From contig CP018628.1 in the NCBI GenBank assembly GCA_002271215.1, forward strand, positions 186,001 to 250,000: a stretch of 64,000 nucleotides of DNA, given 5' to 3'. Positions within the stretch are counted from its first letter, which is position 1; every line of letters begins with the position of its first letter. A program made the position numbers and the translations under genes. Source of the DNA: Lelliottia jeotgali. GTDB lineage: Bacteria > Pseudomonadota > Gammaproteobacteria > Enterobacterales > Enterobacteriaceae. The notes under the pieces are model-generated. The model was not told where the DNA came from and searched no databases. It saw only the letters and a list, made by a program, of their open reading frames with translations. Shown piece by piece: positions 1 to 8,466 of the stretch.

Positions 1-1
1 G

Positions 2-2287
2 GGCCCTATATTGGTGGAAACCGATGGCGAGAACGTGTTGTCCTCGCGCGGGGCACTGCCAACGCAGCACCCGAATTCGTTACAAACGGTGGTACGCGAT
101 CAAGTGCACAGTAAAACGCGTGTGCGTTGGCCGATGGTGCGTAAAGGTTTTCTGGCGTCGCCGGATAAGCCACAGGGCACGCGCGGGCAGGATGAATTTG
201 TGCGGGTGAGCTGGAACGATGCGCTGTCGCTTATCCACACGCAGCACAAACGTATCCGTGAGACTCACGGTCCGGCGTCTATTTTCGCGGGTTCTTATGG
301 CTGGCGATCGAACGGCGTGCTGCACAAAGCGGCGACGCTCCTGCAACGCTACATGAGTCTGGCGGGCGGCTATACCGGACATCTCGGCGACTACTCGACC
401 GGCGCGGCGCAGGCGATTATGCCGTACGTTGTCGGCGGTAATGAGGTCTACCAGCAGCAAACCAGCTGGCCGCTGGTGCTGGAACATACGGACGTGGTGG
501 TGCTGTGGAGCGCCAACCCGCTTAATACGCTCAAGATTGCGTGGAATGCCAGCGACGAGCAGGGTATTCCTTATTTTGATGCGCTGCGAAAAAGCGGCAA
601 GCGTTTAATTTGTATCGATCCGATGCGCTCTGAAACCGTTGATTTCCTCGGTGACAGCGTTGAATGGTTGGCTCCGCATATGGGTACCGACGTGGCGATG
701 ATGCTGGGGATCGCCTATACGCTGGTCGAAAACGGCTGGCATGACAGTGATTTCCTTGCCCGTTGTACAGAGGGTTTTGAAAAATTCGCCGACTACCTGA
801 CGGGGAAAAGCGATGGAATTGCCAAAAGCGCCGAATGGGCGGCAGAGATTTGCGGCATCGATGCAGAGAAAATCCGTGAACTGGCGGCTCTTTTCCACGA
901 AAACACCACCATGCTGATGTCCGGCTGGGGAATGCAGCGCCAGCAATTCGGCGAGCAAAAACACTGGATGCTGGTAACGCTGGCGGCGATGCTCGGGCAG
1001 ATTGGTACGCCGGGCGGCGGCTTTGGCTTGTCTTATCATTTTGCCAATGGGGGTAACCCAACGCGTCGCGCGGCGGTATTGGCCTCGATGCAGGGTTCCG
1101 TCAAAGACGGCATTGATGCCGTGGATAAAATCCCGGTGGCGCGCATCGTAGAAGCGCTGGAAAACCCCGGCGGTTTTTACCAGCATAACGGGCTGGACAG
1201 GAATTTCCCGGATATTCGTTTTGTCTGGTGGGCGGGTGGCGCGAACTTTACCCACCATCAGGATACTAACCGCCTAATCCGCGCCTGGCAAAAGCCGGAG
1301 CTGGTAGTTATCTCCGAATGCTTCTGGACCGCGGCGGCCAAACACGCCGATATCGTTCTGCCTGCAACGACGTCGTTTGAGCGTAACGATCTGACCATGA
1401 CCGGCGACTACAGTAACCAGCATATGGTGCCGATGAAGCGTGTGGTCCCACCGCGCGATGAGGCGCGTGACGATCTTGAGGTGTTTGCTGATCTGAGTGA
1501 GCGCTGGGAAGAGGGCGGTCGCGAGCGGTTCACTGAAGGTAAATCCGATCTCGACTGGCTGGAGACGTTTTATCAGATTGCCGGACAGCGCGGCGAGTCT
1601 CAGGGCGTGACACTCCCGCCGTTTAAAGCGTTCTGGGAAGCGAATGAAATCTTCGAAATGCCGGAGAGCGAGCAGAATGCGCAGTTTGTCCGCTTCGCGG
1701 ATTTCCGCCGCGACCCGCAAAATCATCCGTTGAAAACTGAAAGCGGCAAGATTGAGATCTTCTCAAAGCGTATCGCCAGCTTTAATTATGCCGACTGCCC
1801 GCCGCATCCAATGTGGCTGGAGCCGGAAGAGTGGCACGGCAATGCGCAGCCAAAACAGCTGCAGGTCCTCTCTGCTCATCCGGCGCACCGTCTGCACAGC
1901 CAGCTTAACTATTCATCGTTGCGTGAATCTTATGCCGTGGCCGGGCGCGAGCCGATCACCTTGCATAAAGACGATGCGAAAGCGCGCGGAATTGTTGATG
2001 GTGACGTGGTGCGGGTCTGGAATTCACGCGGGCAGGTGCTGGCCGGTGCGGTAGTCAGCGAGGGGATTAAGCCCGGTGTTATCTGTATTCATCAGGGGGC
2101 GTGGCCGGATTTGGATCTCTCGGAAGGCGGGATCTGTAAAAACGGCGCGGTGAACGTGCTGACCAAAGATCTCCCCAGCTCGAAGCTGGGGAACGGATGC
2201 GCGGGGAACACGGCGCTGGCCTGGGTCGAGAAGTATCAAGGGCCAGAGCTGACGCTTACGGCGTTTGATCCGCCTGCCAGCTCATGA
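2..2287 (+). CDS. bisC: Biotin sulfoxide reductase BisC, 5' end cut by window
   Basis: Molybdopterin (bis-MGD) enzyme that reduces biotin sulfoxide, and in E. coli also methionine sulfoxide, in the cytoplasm. It belongs to the DMSO/TMAO reductase family. The reading frame is open to the first base of the window and aligns with E. coli BisC from about residue 18, so only a short N-terminal stretch is missing; the TTG at base 11 is not the true start. Visible family motifs are GSYGWRSNG near the N-terminus, GDYSTGAAQ (its Ser is the expected molybdenum ligand), the [10 protein letters not shown] region, and the C-terminal dinucleotide-binding domain with [12 protein letters not shown] and GCAGNTA. 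No twin-arginine signal is seen, as expected for a cytoplasmic member. Its 3' end overlaps the convergent yiaC by 32 bp. Confidence 0.95.
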   Translation, partial: GPILVETDGENVLSSRGALPTQHPNSLQTVVRDQVHSKTRVRWPMVRKGFLASPDKPQGTRGQDEFVRVSWNDALSLIHTQHKRIRETHGPASIFAGSYGWRSNGVLHKAATLLQRYMSLAGGYTGHLGDYSTGAAQAIMPYVVGGNEVYQQQTSWPLVLEHTDVVVLWSANPLNTLKIAWNASDEQGIPYFDALRKSGKRLICIDPMRSETVDFLGDSVEWLAPHMGTDVAMMLGIAYTLVENGWHDSDFLARCTEGFEKFADYLTGKSDGIAKSAEWAAEICGIDAEKIRELAALFHENTTMLMSGWGMQRQQFGEQKHWMLVTLAAMLGQIGTPGGGFGLSYHFANGGNPTRRAAVLASMQGSVKDGIDAVDKIPVARIVEALENPGGFYQHNGLDRNFPDIRFVWWAGGANFTHHQDTNRLIRAWQKPELVVISECFWTAAAKHADIVLPATTSFERNDLTMTGDYSNQHMVPMKRVVPPRDEARDDLEVFADLSERWEEGGRERFTEGKSDLDWLETFYQIAGQRGESQGVTLPPFKAFWEANEIFEMPESEQNAQFVRFADFRRDPQNHPLKTESGKIEIFSKRIASFNYADCPPHPMWLEPEEWHGNAQPKQLQVLSAHPAHRLHSQLNYSSLRESYAVAGREPITLHKDDAKARGIVDGDVVRVWNSRGQVLAGAVVSEGIKPGVICIHQGAWPDLDLSEGGICKNGAVNVLTKDLPSSKLGNGCAGNTALAWVEKYQGPELTLTAFDPPASS

Positions 2288-2696
2288 TCCACGTCGGGTG
2301 TTGAGTCTCTTCCTGCCAGGCGCTGTCTTCAATGCGAAAACCCTGAGCATGGTAGAAATTCACCGCCCGACTGTTTTTCTGGTAAACCTCAAGGCTGAGA
2401 GACGGGTAATTCTGCTGTACGTGTTGAATTAACGCGTGGCCGATCCCTTTTCCAAGGTGCGCGGTAGCGACAAACAGCGCGCCGATAAACTGCGTTTGCA
2501 TCACGCTGATAAATCCACGCACTTCGCCTTCCTCTTCCCACACCCAGGTTTCGGCGGAGGGCAGATAGGCGTCGCGCACCAGCGCTTCGCTCTCTATCCA
2601 GTATTGCGGGTCGATAAACGGGTGCGCATCGGTGGTGCTTTCAAGCCATAAACTGAGCAGTGGCGCGGTGTTTTCACTTTGCCATTTGCGGATCAT
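2256..2696 (-). CDS. yiaC: GNAT-family N-acetyltransferase YiaC
   Basis: 146-residue acetyltransferase of the GNAT fold. In E. coli, YiaC has been reported to act as a protein lysine acetyltransferase, but its physiological substrate here is inferred only. The acetyl-CoA loop (LGKGIGHAL) and the following segment [17 protein letters not shown], typical of this subfamily, are visible. The start at 2696 (MIRKWQ) gives exactly the E. coli length; an upstream in-frame start would add 14 unmatched residues. The start region overlaps the 3' end of tag by 23 bp, so the two are probably one transcript with coupled translation. Confidence 0.92.
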   Translation of the reverse strand: MIRKWQSENTAPLLSLWLESTTDAHPFIDPQYWIESEALVRDAYLPSAETWVWEEEGEVRGFISVMQTQFIGALFVATAHLGKGIGHALIQHVQQNYPSLSLEVYQKNSRAVNFYHAQGFRIEDSAWQEETQHPTWIMSWQADQTP

Positions 2697-3255
2697 GTTG
2701 GCCTCCAGGGTGGCAGAAACAGCCCGTAATGTGATCATTTACCAGACCGCAGGCTTGCAGGAAAGAGTAGCAAATGGTGGTGCCAACGAATTTGAAGCCG
2801 CGTTTTTTCAATGCTTTAGACAAGGCATCGGAAGCGGGCGTGGAGGTGGGGATCTCTGCCATCGTTGCGGCCTGGGTCACCTGCGGCGTGTTGTCGACAA
2901 ACGACCACACAAAATCGGAGAAAGGCTCGCCGTTTTCGGCCATAGCGAGATAAGCGCGAGCGTTGCCGATAATCGCCTGAATTTTACCGCGATGACGAAT
3001 GATTCCGGCGTCCAGTACCAGCCGTTCCACATCCTCTTCGGTCATGGCCGCCACCGCGACGGGGTCAAAATGGTGGAAGGCTTTGCGGTAATTTTCCCGC
3101 TTTTTTAGAACCGTAATCCACGATAAGCCCGCCTGCTGACCTTCGAGGCAGATCATCTCAAAGAGTTTTTTACCGTCGGTTTCCGGTACGCCCCATTCTT
3201 TATCGTGATAGTCGATATAGAGCTGATCCTGGCTTACCCATCCGCATCGTTGCAT
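2674..3255 (-). CDS. tag: DNA-3-methyladenine glycosylase I
   Basis: Constitutive base-excision repair enzyme that removes 3-methyladenine from alkylated DNA. 193 residues, slightly longer than E. coli Tag (187) because of a longer C-terminal tail. Cys4 and His17 (MQRCGW and YIDYHDKEWG) and the His/Cys pair near residues 175-179 (NDHITGCFC) form the family's structural zinc site. The base-binding region EMICLEGQQAGLSW and the helix-hairpin-helix region ERLVLDAGIIRHRGKI are intact. It is the first gene of tag-yiaC and faces away from yhjY. Confidence 0.95.
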   Translation of the reverse strand: MQRCGWVSQDQLYIDYHDKEWGVPETDGKKLFEMICLEGQQAGLSWITVLKKRENYRKAFHHFDPVAVAAMTEEDVERLVLDAGIIRHRGKIQAIIGNARAYLAMAENGEPFSDFVWSFVDNTPQVTQAATMAEIPTSTPASDALSKALKKRGFKFVGTTICYSFLQACGLVNDHITGCFCHPGGQHDPQMAK

Positions 3256-3306
3256 CGGTTTTCTTCCTTAATGATATGAACCCATAAAAAAATCAACCAA
3301 CCTGGC

Positions 3307-3336
3307 TTGACGTGTGTCTTAAAAAGACAATATTTA
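3307..3336 (+). promoter_or_regulatory. Possible sigma-70 promoter for yhjY
   Basis: TTGACG at 3307-3312 and TATTTA at 3331-3336 with an 18-bp spacer lie in the divergent region between tag and yhjY, about 80 bp before the yhjY start. The -35 is good and the -10 is mediocre, so this is tentative. Confidence 0.35.
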
Positions 3337-3413
3337 ATTAAGGGCTTTGCCCTCATACCTCTTTCTAACAACGACAAATATCGCCGAATTCGGCTCTTTC
3401 TGGAGTCGCTTTG

Positions 3414-4115
3414 ATGATGATAAAAATAATCAGTGGTCGCCATGCTGTTACTGGCCTGGCGGGTGTGTCCGTCTGTTTGTTTTTTTGTAGCACAGCTTAC
3501 GCCTGGCAACAGGAATATATCGTTTCGGATGCGCAAAATAATACGACTGAACGCTATACATGGGACGCCGATCACCAACCGCGTTATGACGACATTCTCG
3601 CGGAGCGTATCCGTTCTTCCCAGAATGTTCCGGGGCTGGCGTTGAATATGCCAGAAAATTATCCTGCCGAATCCGCCAGCACCATGAGCGTGGGCTTGAA
3701 TATACCGGTGACGCGTAATGTGACCACCGGGCCTGTCGCGGCATGGCATTATGATGGTTCTTCACCAATGATTTATAACGAATTTGGTGATAACGGCAGT
3801 AAATCGTTAACCGACCCCCTCTGGCACGCCAGCGTTAGCACGCTCGGCTGGCGGGTTGATACGCGCGTGGGCGGTCTCAGACCTTGGGCGCAGATCAGCT
3901 ATAACCAGCAGTTTGGTGATAATCAGTCGAAATCGCAGTCCGGCATGAGTCGCCTGCCAGCCTCGATGCAATACGATAACTGGATGGATGTGACCGTGGG
4001 GGCTGACGTGCTGCTTTACCCGCACATGGCGGCCTATGCCTCATTATCTCAGGCGGATAGCGCGATGACCGGGGCTGATTATCTCTACACCTTAGGAGTG
4101 AGCGCGAGATTTTGA
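3414..4115 (+). CDS. yhjY: Autotransporter-domain outer-membrane protein YhjY
   Basis: Small predicted outer-membrane beta-barrel related to the C-terminal domain of GDSL-type autotransporters. A signal peptide is visible (hydrophobic segment VTGLAGVSVCLFFCSTAYA, cleavage expected before WQQEY). The rest alternates as in beta strands and ends in a C-terminal Phe (SARF), the usual recognition signal for the Bam machinery. The ATG at 3414 is chosen because GGAG at 3402-3405 is 8 bp away; a TTG at 3411 and an ATG at 3417 are in frame. No catalytic lipase domain remains, so it is a barrel-only protein of unknown function. Same position next to tag as in E. coli. Confidence 0.85.
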   Translation: MMIKIISGRHAVTGLAGVSVCLFFCSTAYAWQQEYIVSDAQNNTTERYTWDADHQPRYDDILAERIRSSQNVPGLALNMPENYPAESASTMSVGLNIPVTRNVTTGPVAAWHYDGSSPMIYNEFGDNGSKSLTDPLWHASVSTLGWRVDTRVGGLRPWAQISYNQQFGDNQSKSQSGMSRLPASMQYDNWMDVTVGADVLLYPHMAAYASLSQADSAMTGADYLYTLGVSARF

Positions 4116-4240
4116 GATTGTTATTAAAATCAACCTGACGATAACATCTTAAATACAATAATGGCCGGGCTTGTAGCGATAGCAGTTACTAACAAAATGC
4201 GTTTCGCGCTTCCCGGCAAGGTCATTCATTCCCGATTCCA

Positions 4241-4271
4241 GGCATTTCATTCCGTCTCCACTGCATTTCAT
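4241..4271 (+). promoter_or_regulatory. Tandem YpdB-type binding motif upstream of yhjX
   Basis: GGCATTTCAT (4241-4250) and TGCATTTCAT (4262-4271) are direct repeats separated by 11 bp, ending 83 bp before the yhjX start. In E. coli the LytTR response regulator YpdB (PyrR) activates yhjX through two GGCATTTCAT-like repeats with this spacing, so extracellular-pyruvate control is inferred to be conserved. Confidence 0.8.
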
Positions 4272-4354
4272 GCCGTTTTCCCCCAAGCCATATGAGGTTT
4301 TGTTTATCGTTGTCTGCAGCGAATTCCCTTAATTTCTCTTGCAGGACAACTGCC

Positions 4355-5557
4355 ATGAATACATCAACATACAACCGCACTCGTTGGCTGACCTTATTTG
4401 GCACTATTGTGACGCAATTTGCGCTGGGATCGGTTTATACCTGGAGCCTGTTCAACAGCGCGCTTTCCGACAAACTCGGCGCACCGGTGAGCCAGGTCGC
4501 GTTCTCCTTCGGCCTGCTGAGCCTGGGACTGGCGTTGTCTTCGTCGATCGCCGGTAAATTGCAGGAACGTTTTGGTGTGAAACGCGTGACCATGGCTTCG
4601 GGCATTCTGTTAGGCGTGGGGTTCTTCCTGACGGCGCATTCCAGCAACCTGATGATGCTGTGGTTGAGCGCCGGTGTGCTGGTTGGCCTGGCGGACGGCG
4701 CGGGTTATCTGCTGACGCTGTCGAACTGCGTGAAATGGTTCCCGGAGCGTAAAGGGTTAATTTCGGCGTTTTCCATTGGCTCTTATGGCCTGGGCAGCCT
4801 CGGCTTCAAGTTTATTGACTCACATCTGCTGACCTCCGTCGGTCTGGAAAAGACCTTCATGATCTGGGGCGCTATCGTGCTGGTAATGATTCTGTTCGGC
4901 GCGACGTTGATGAAAGACGCGCCTCAGCAGGAAGTCAAAACCGTTAACGGCGTGGTCGAGAATGATTTCACTCTGGCTCAGTCCATGCGCCAACCGCAGT
5001 ACTGGATGCTGGCGGTGATGTTCCTGACGGCGTGCATGAGTGGGTTGTATGTGATTGGCGTAGCCAAGGATATTGCGCAGGGCATGGTGAAGCTGGATGC
5101 GTTGACGGCGGCGAATGCGGTGACGGTTATCTCTATCGCTAACCTGTCCGGTCGTCTGATACTGGGTATTCTGTCCGACAAAATTGCCCGCATTCGTGTG
5201 ATTACGCTGGGGCAGGTGGTTTCACTGGTGGGTATGGCGGCCCTGCTATTTGCCCCGCTGAATGAGATGACTTTCTTCGCGGCGATCGCCTGCGTGGCCT
5301 TTAACTTTGGCGGCACCATTACCGTATTCCCGTCGCTGGTCAGCGAGTTCTTTGGCCTGAACAATCTGGCGAAGAATTATGGGGTGATTTATTTAGGTTT
5401 TGGTATCGGCAGTATTTGCGGATCGCTTATTGCGTCTCTGTTCGGCGGCTTCTACGTTACCTTCTGCGTTATCTTCGCTCTACTGATCATTTCTCTGGCG
5501 CTTTCCACTACGATTCGTCAGCCGCAGCGCCAGGTATTTAACGAAGCGCATGCCTGA
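4355..5557 (+). CDS. yhjX: MFS transporter YhjX, pyruvate-responsive
   Basis: 400-residue inner-membrane major facilitator of the oxalate/formate antiporter-like family with about 12 membrane segments. The loop-2/3 signature is seen in GKLQERFGVKR and the repeat signature in GRLILGILSDKIAR. In E. coli, yhjX is the main target of the YpdA/YpdB system that senses pyruvate. The transported substrate is not firmly established; pyruvate or a related monocarboxylate is likely. The ATG at 4355 (MNTSTYNRTRW) follows AGGA at 4343-4346 and matches the E. coli N-terminus; upstream in-frame starts would add unmatched residues and run towards the YpdB motif. Confidence 0.92.
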   Translation: MNTSTYNRTRWLTLFGTIVTQFALGSVYTWSLFNSALSDKLGAPVSQVAFSFGLLSLGLALSSSIAGKLQERFGVKRVTMASGILLGVGFFLTAHSSNLMMLWLSAGVLVGLADGAGYLLTLSNCVKWFPERKGLISAFSIGSYGLGSLGFKFIDSHLLTSVGLEKTFMIWGAIVLVMILFGATLMKDAPQQEVKTVNGVVENDFTLAQSMRQPQYWMLAVMFLTACMSGLYVIGVAKDIAQGMVKLDALTAANAVTVISIANLSGRLILGILSDKIARIRVITLGQVVSLVGMAALLFAPLNEMTFFAAIACVAFNFGGTITVFPSLVSEFFGLNNLAKNYGVIYLGFGIGSICGSLIASLFGGFYVTFCVIFALLIISLALSTTIRQPQRQVFNEAHA

Positions 5558-5567
5558 TGACTGACTG

Positions 5568-5600
5568 AAAAGGCTGGGGTTTCCGGCCTTTTCTTTTTCT
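5568..5600 (+). terminator. Rho-independent terminator after yhjX
   Basis: AAAAGGC (5568-5574) pairs with GCCTTTT (5586-5592), followed by a T-rich tract, directly after the yhjX stop. Confidence 0.75.
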
Positions 5601-5635
5601 TCCTAAGTGCCCGATTTTTAACCCACTCTGCTATC

Positions 5636-5661
5636 GAACTTGATTTTTTGTAAATATCTAC
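5636..5661 (+). promoter_or_regulatory. Sigma-E-like promoter for eptB
   Basis: GAACTT at 5636-5641 matches the sigma-E -35 consensus exactly. TCTAC at 5657-5661 lies 15 bp downstream and is close to the -10 consensus. eptB is known to be sigma-E dependent in E. coli and Salmonella. The 5' leader would be about 150 nt. Confidence 0.6.
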
Positions 5662-5819
5662 TGCAATCACACACTCTGCTGCCACTTTTCCCTTCTGCTG
5701 TGGTCTACTTAGCACGCTTTAGACGTTTCTGATAACGATCCCCTGAGCGAATATCGACGCGATTCACTTTTACTGTCAAAAGTGAAGCGCGTGACTGTCC
5801 CTTTTTCCGGGTAGCCTGC

Positions 5820-7511
5820 ATGAAATACATTAAATCGATGACGCAACAAAAGCTGAGCTTTTTGCTGGCGTTGTACATCGGCCTGTTTATGAATGGTGCG
5901 GTTTTTTTCCGTCGGTTTGACGGATTCGCACAAGATTTTACTGTATGGAAAGGAATCGCTGCGGTTGTGGAGCTGGCTGGTACTGTTCTGGTCACCTTCT
6001 TCTTATTACGTTTACTCTCGCTTTTTGGACGCCGTATCTGGCGCGTTCTGGCTTCACTGGTGGTGCTGTGTTCGGCGGGCGCCAGCTATTACATGACATT
6101 TATGAACGTGGTTATTGGCTACGGCATTATTGCCTCAGTCATGACGACGGATATCGATCTCTCGAAAGAGGTGGTTGGCCTGCATTTCGTTCTGTGGCTG
6201 GTGGGCGTGAGTGCGCTACCGCTGCTGCTGATCTGGAGCAACCGCTGCCGCTACACTCTGCTGCGCCAAATGCGCACGCCGGGACAGCGCGTCAGAAGCG
6301 TCGCGGTGGTGCTGCTGGCTGGCCTGATGGTTTGGGGGCCGATTCGCTTGCTTGAGGTGAAGCAGAAGAATGATGAGCGCACCTCTGGCGTAGATTTGCC
6401 AAGCTACGGCGGGGTGGTGGCGAACTCCTATCTGCCCTCTAACTGGATTTCTGCGCTGGGGTTATACGCCTGGGCGCAGGTGGATGAGTCCTCTGATAAT
6501 AAATCACTGAAGAATCCAGCAAAACTGTTCACCTACGACGCGCCGAAAGACATCGATGATACCTATGTGGTCTTTATCATCGGTGAAACGACGCGCTGGG
6601 ATCATATGGGGATTCTCGGTTACGACCGTGACACCACGCCGAAACTGGCGCAGGAGAAGAACCTGGTTGCCTATCGTGGTTACTCTTGTGATACCGCGAC
6701 GAAGCTCTCACTGCGCTGTATGTTTGTGCGCGAGGGTGGGGCAGACGACAACCCACAGCGTACTCTGAAAGAACAAAACGTCTTCTCGGTGCTGCATCAG
6801 CTTGGATTCAGTTCCGATCTGTATGCGATGCAGAGCGAAATGTGGTTCTACAGCAATACGATGGCGCAGAACATCGCCTATCGCGAGCAGATTGGCGCCG
6901 AGCCGCGTAACCGTGGCAAGAGCGTTGACGATATGCTGCTGATCGACGAGATGAAAGGCTCCCTGAGTAACAATCAGGATGGCAAGCATATGATCATCCT
7001 GCATACCAAGGGCTCGCACTTCAACTACACCCAGCGTTACCCGCGCAGCTTTGCCAAGTGGACACCGGAGTGTGTGGGCGTGGACAAGGATTGCACCAAA
7101 GAGCAGCTCATCAACTCTTACGATAATTCGGTGATGTATGTGGATCACTTTATCGAGAGCGTGATTGACCAGGTGCGCGACAAGAAAGCGATTGTTTTCT
7201 ATGCCGCTGACCACGGTGAATCGATTAATGAGTATGAGCATCTGCACGGTACGCCGCGCAAGATGGCTCCGCCAGAGCAGTTCCGCGTGCCTATGATGGT
7301 CTGGATGTCGGATAAATATCTGGAGAACCCGGATAAAGAGAAGATGTTCCAGCATCTGAAAAAAGAAGCCGAAATGAAAGTGCCTCGCCGCCACGTCGAG
7401 CTGTACGACACCATTATGGGCTGCCTCGGCTATACCTCACCTAACGGCGGTATTAACGAGAATAACAACTGGTGCCATATCCCTGATGGTGCTGCGAAAG
7501 CAGCGAAGTAA
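5820..7511 (+). CDS. eptB: Kdo2-lipid A phosphoethanolamine transferase EptB
   Basis: Inner-membrane enzyme that adds phosphoethanolamine to the outer Kdo of LPS, altering surface charge. 563 residues, the same as E. coli EptB. The N-terminal third has five hydrophobic membrane segments (about residues 10-30, 45-70, 75-108, 118-140, 160-178). The periplasmic alkaline-phosphatase-like sulfatase domain follows, with the metal-binding GETTRWDH (about 255-262), CDTATKLS where Thr294 aligns with the nucleophile of this family, HTKGSH and AADHGES. It lies between yhjX and a tRNA-Pro as in E. coli. Known regulation is by sigma-E and by the sRNAs MgrR and ArcZ; only the sigma-E-like promoter is visible here. 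Confidence 0.96.
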   Translation: MKYIKSMTQQKLSFLLALYIGLFMNGAVFFRRFDGFAQDFTVWKGIAAVVELAGTVLVTFFLLRLLSLFGRRIWRVLASLVVLCSAGASYYMTFMNVVIGYGIIASVMTTDIDLSKEVVGLHFVLWLVGVSALPLLLIWSNRCRYTLLRQMRTPGQRVRSVAVVLLAGLMVWGPIRLLEVKQKNDERTSGVDLPSYGGVVANSYLPSNWISALGLYAWAQVDESSDNKSLKNPAKLFTYDAPKDIDDTYVVFIIGETTRWDHMGILGYDRDTTPKLAQEKNLVAYRGYSCDTATKLSLRCMFVREGGADDNPQRTLKEQNVFSVLHQLGFSSDLYAMQSEMWFYSNTMAQNIAYREQIGAEPRNRGKSVDDMLLIDEMKGSLSNNQDGKHMIILHTKGSHFNYTQRYPRSFAKWTPECVGVDKDCTKEQLINSYDNSVMYVDHFIESVIDQVRDKKAIVFYAADHGESINEYEHLHGTPRKMAPPEQFRVPMMVWMSDKYLENPDKEKMFQHLKKEAEMKVPRRHVELYDTIMGCLGYTSPNGGINENNNWCHIPDGAAKAAK

Positions 7512-7514
7512 ACG

Positions 7515-7551
7515 GACTGGCGAGAAACTCGCCAGTCGAACGGTTTTTTAA
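7515..7551 (+). terminator. Hairpin terminator after eptB
   Basis: GACTGGCGAG (7515-7524) pairs perfectly with CTCGCCAGTC (7528-7537). The T-run begins about 6 nt after the stem, so termination may be imperfect. Confidence 0.6.
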
Positions 7552-7602
7552 TGATAAGGGATTGACGGGCGCATACCCCAGCAGTAATATGCGCTCCGCA
7601 TT

Positions 7603-7679
7603 CGGCGAGTAGCGCAGCTTGGTAGCGCAACTGGTTTGGGACCAGTGGGTCGGAGGTTCGAATCCTCTCTCGCCGACCA
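7603..7679 (+). tRNA. proM-like: tRNA-Pro, anticodon UGG
   Basis: 77-nt cloverleaf with encoded CCA end. The anticodon loop TTTGGGA between ACTGG and CCAGT gives anticodon TGG. From memory the sequence agrees with E. coli proM (UGG), although the locus (between eptB and dppA) is where E. coli carries proK (CGG). T-arm GGTTCGAATCC and D-arm are intact. Confidence 0.95.
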
Positions 7680-7685
7680 CATTCG

Positions 7686-7713
7686 AAACCCTGCTCATAG
7701 AGCAGGGTTTTTT
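7686..7713 (+). terminator. Terminator of tRNA-Pro
   Basis: AACCCTGCTC (7687-7696) pairs with GAGCAGGGTT (7700-7709), followed by six T. Confidence 0.85.
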
Positions 7714-7751
7714 GCTTCATGAAGTTCATGAGGATGAGAATCTCCGGGGAA

Positions 7752-7845
7752 GGAGGTTCGACCCGAGCGAAGCGAGGGAACGTTGCTTTAGCAACGGCCC
7801 GCAGGGTGAGTCACGAAGTGGCGAGTCATCCTCTCTCGCCGACCA
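7752..7845 (+). repeat. Interrupted second copy of the tRNA-Pro 3' end with palindromic insert
   Basis: GGAGGTTCGA (7752-7761) and ATCCTCTCTCGCCGACCA (7828-7845) together rebuild the T-arm and acceptor 3' strand of the tRNA-Pro ending at 7679. They are separated by a 66-nt block (7762-7827) that contains the hairpin CGTTGC-TTTA-GCAACG and the near repeats GAGCGAAGCGAG and CGAAGTGGCGAG. No 5' half of a tRNA is present, so this is not a functional tRNA. It has its own terminator at 7852-7883. Confidence 0.8.
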
Positions 7846-7851
7846 CATTTA

Positions 7852-7883
7852 AAAAAGGGCTAACCGTAAGGTTGGCCCTTTTT
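7852..7883 (+). terminator. Second terminator behind the partial tRNA copy
   Basis: AGGGCTAACC pairs with GGTTGGCCCT around a GTAA loop, followed by T5. Sequence differs from the first tRNA terminator. Confidence 0.75.
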
Positions 7884-8466
7884 GCATTATGGACTTACCT
7901 GCGCCAACTGGCCAAAACAGTCCCTATCCCCGCTTTACCCTGCCTGTTAACGATTTTGTGACATAATCCATTGTATTTTTTTATATATAGATTGATCTTT
8001 TTTCGCGTTGCTTATAGATAACCTCAGCATTTTCCGCTGTGCGTTTTAACGTTCGTGGCATTTACTGCTCAGATAATCACCATTCTGTAAGAAAGTTTAC
8101 GCGATCTGAATAAATGTTAATCACTGATTGTTGCGAAATATGAAGAGAATTGTGCTGGAAGATGACGAGTAGCATAAATTTCCCTGCTGAAAATAGACGC
8201 CTAAAGTTTTTTTAATCTTTGTTTGCCGTTTCTCACCCTCAACGTAAATCCCCGTCACCTGTATTGACGTTTTCACATTCTGTTGACAGATTGTAGGGCA
8301 CGAGGGGCATTTCAGGGAGGATCTGCGCTGCAACTCTGTCGCTCTTCTGAAAGGAATCTCCATCCCTTATCACGCCTTCGGGCATCACCGACCGGACCGG
8401 GTAAATAATAAATAAAGGTCAGGCGGCGTAACACAACAAAGCAAAACATCACATTGGAGCAGAATA
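7884..8466 (+). promoter_or_regulatory. dppA upstream region (non-coding)
   Basis: About 580 bp without a credible gene, AT-rich in its first half (TATATATAG near 7983). TTGACA at 8283-8288 is a possible -35, roughly 180 bp before the dppA start, but its -10 partner (around GCATTT, 8308) is poor, so the promoter is not assigned. The last 40 bp carry the CA-rich tract described separately. Confidence 0.4.
8431..8453 (+). promoter_or_regulatory. CA-rich GcvB-type sRNA target before the dppA start
   Basis: A C/A-only stretch (ACACAACAAAGC... to ATCACA) ends just before the ribosome binding site GGAG (8456-8459). In E. coli and Salmonella the G/U-rich R1 region of GcvB pairs with exactly this kind of tract in dppA mRNA to block translation. 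Conservation is inferred. Confidence 0.6.

Noticed and set aside
7603..7845. Active prophage or integrative-element attachment site at tRNA-Pro
   Set aside because: Although the tRNA 3' end is partly duplicated, only about 165 bp separate the copies and no integrase or cargo gene is present, so only a scar or small repeat can be claimed.
7619..7852. 77-codon frame across the tRNA-Pro and its repeat
   Set aside because: It translates tRNA and repeat sequence; no ribosome binding site.
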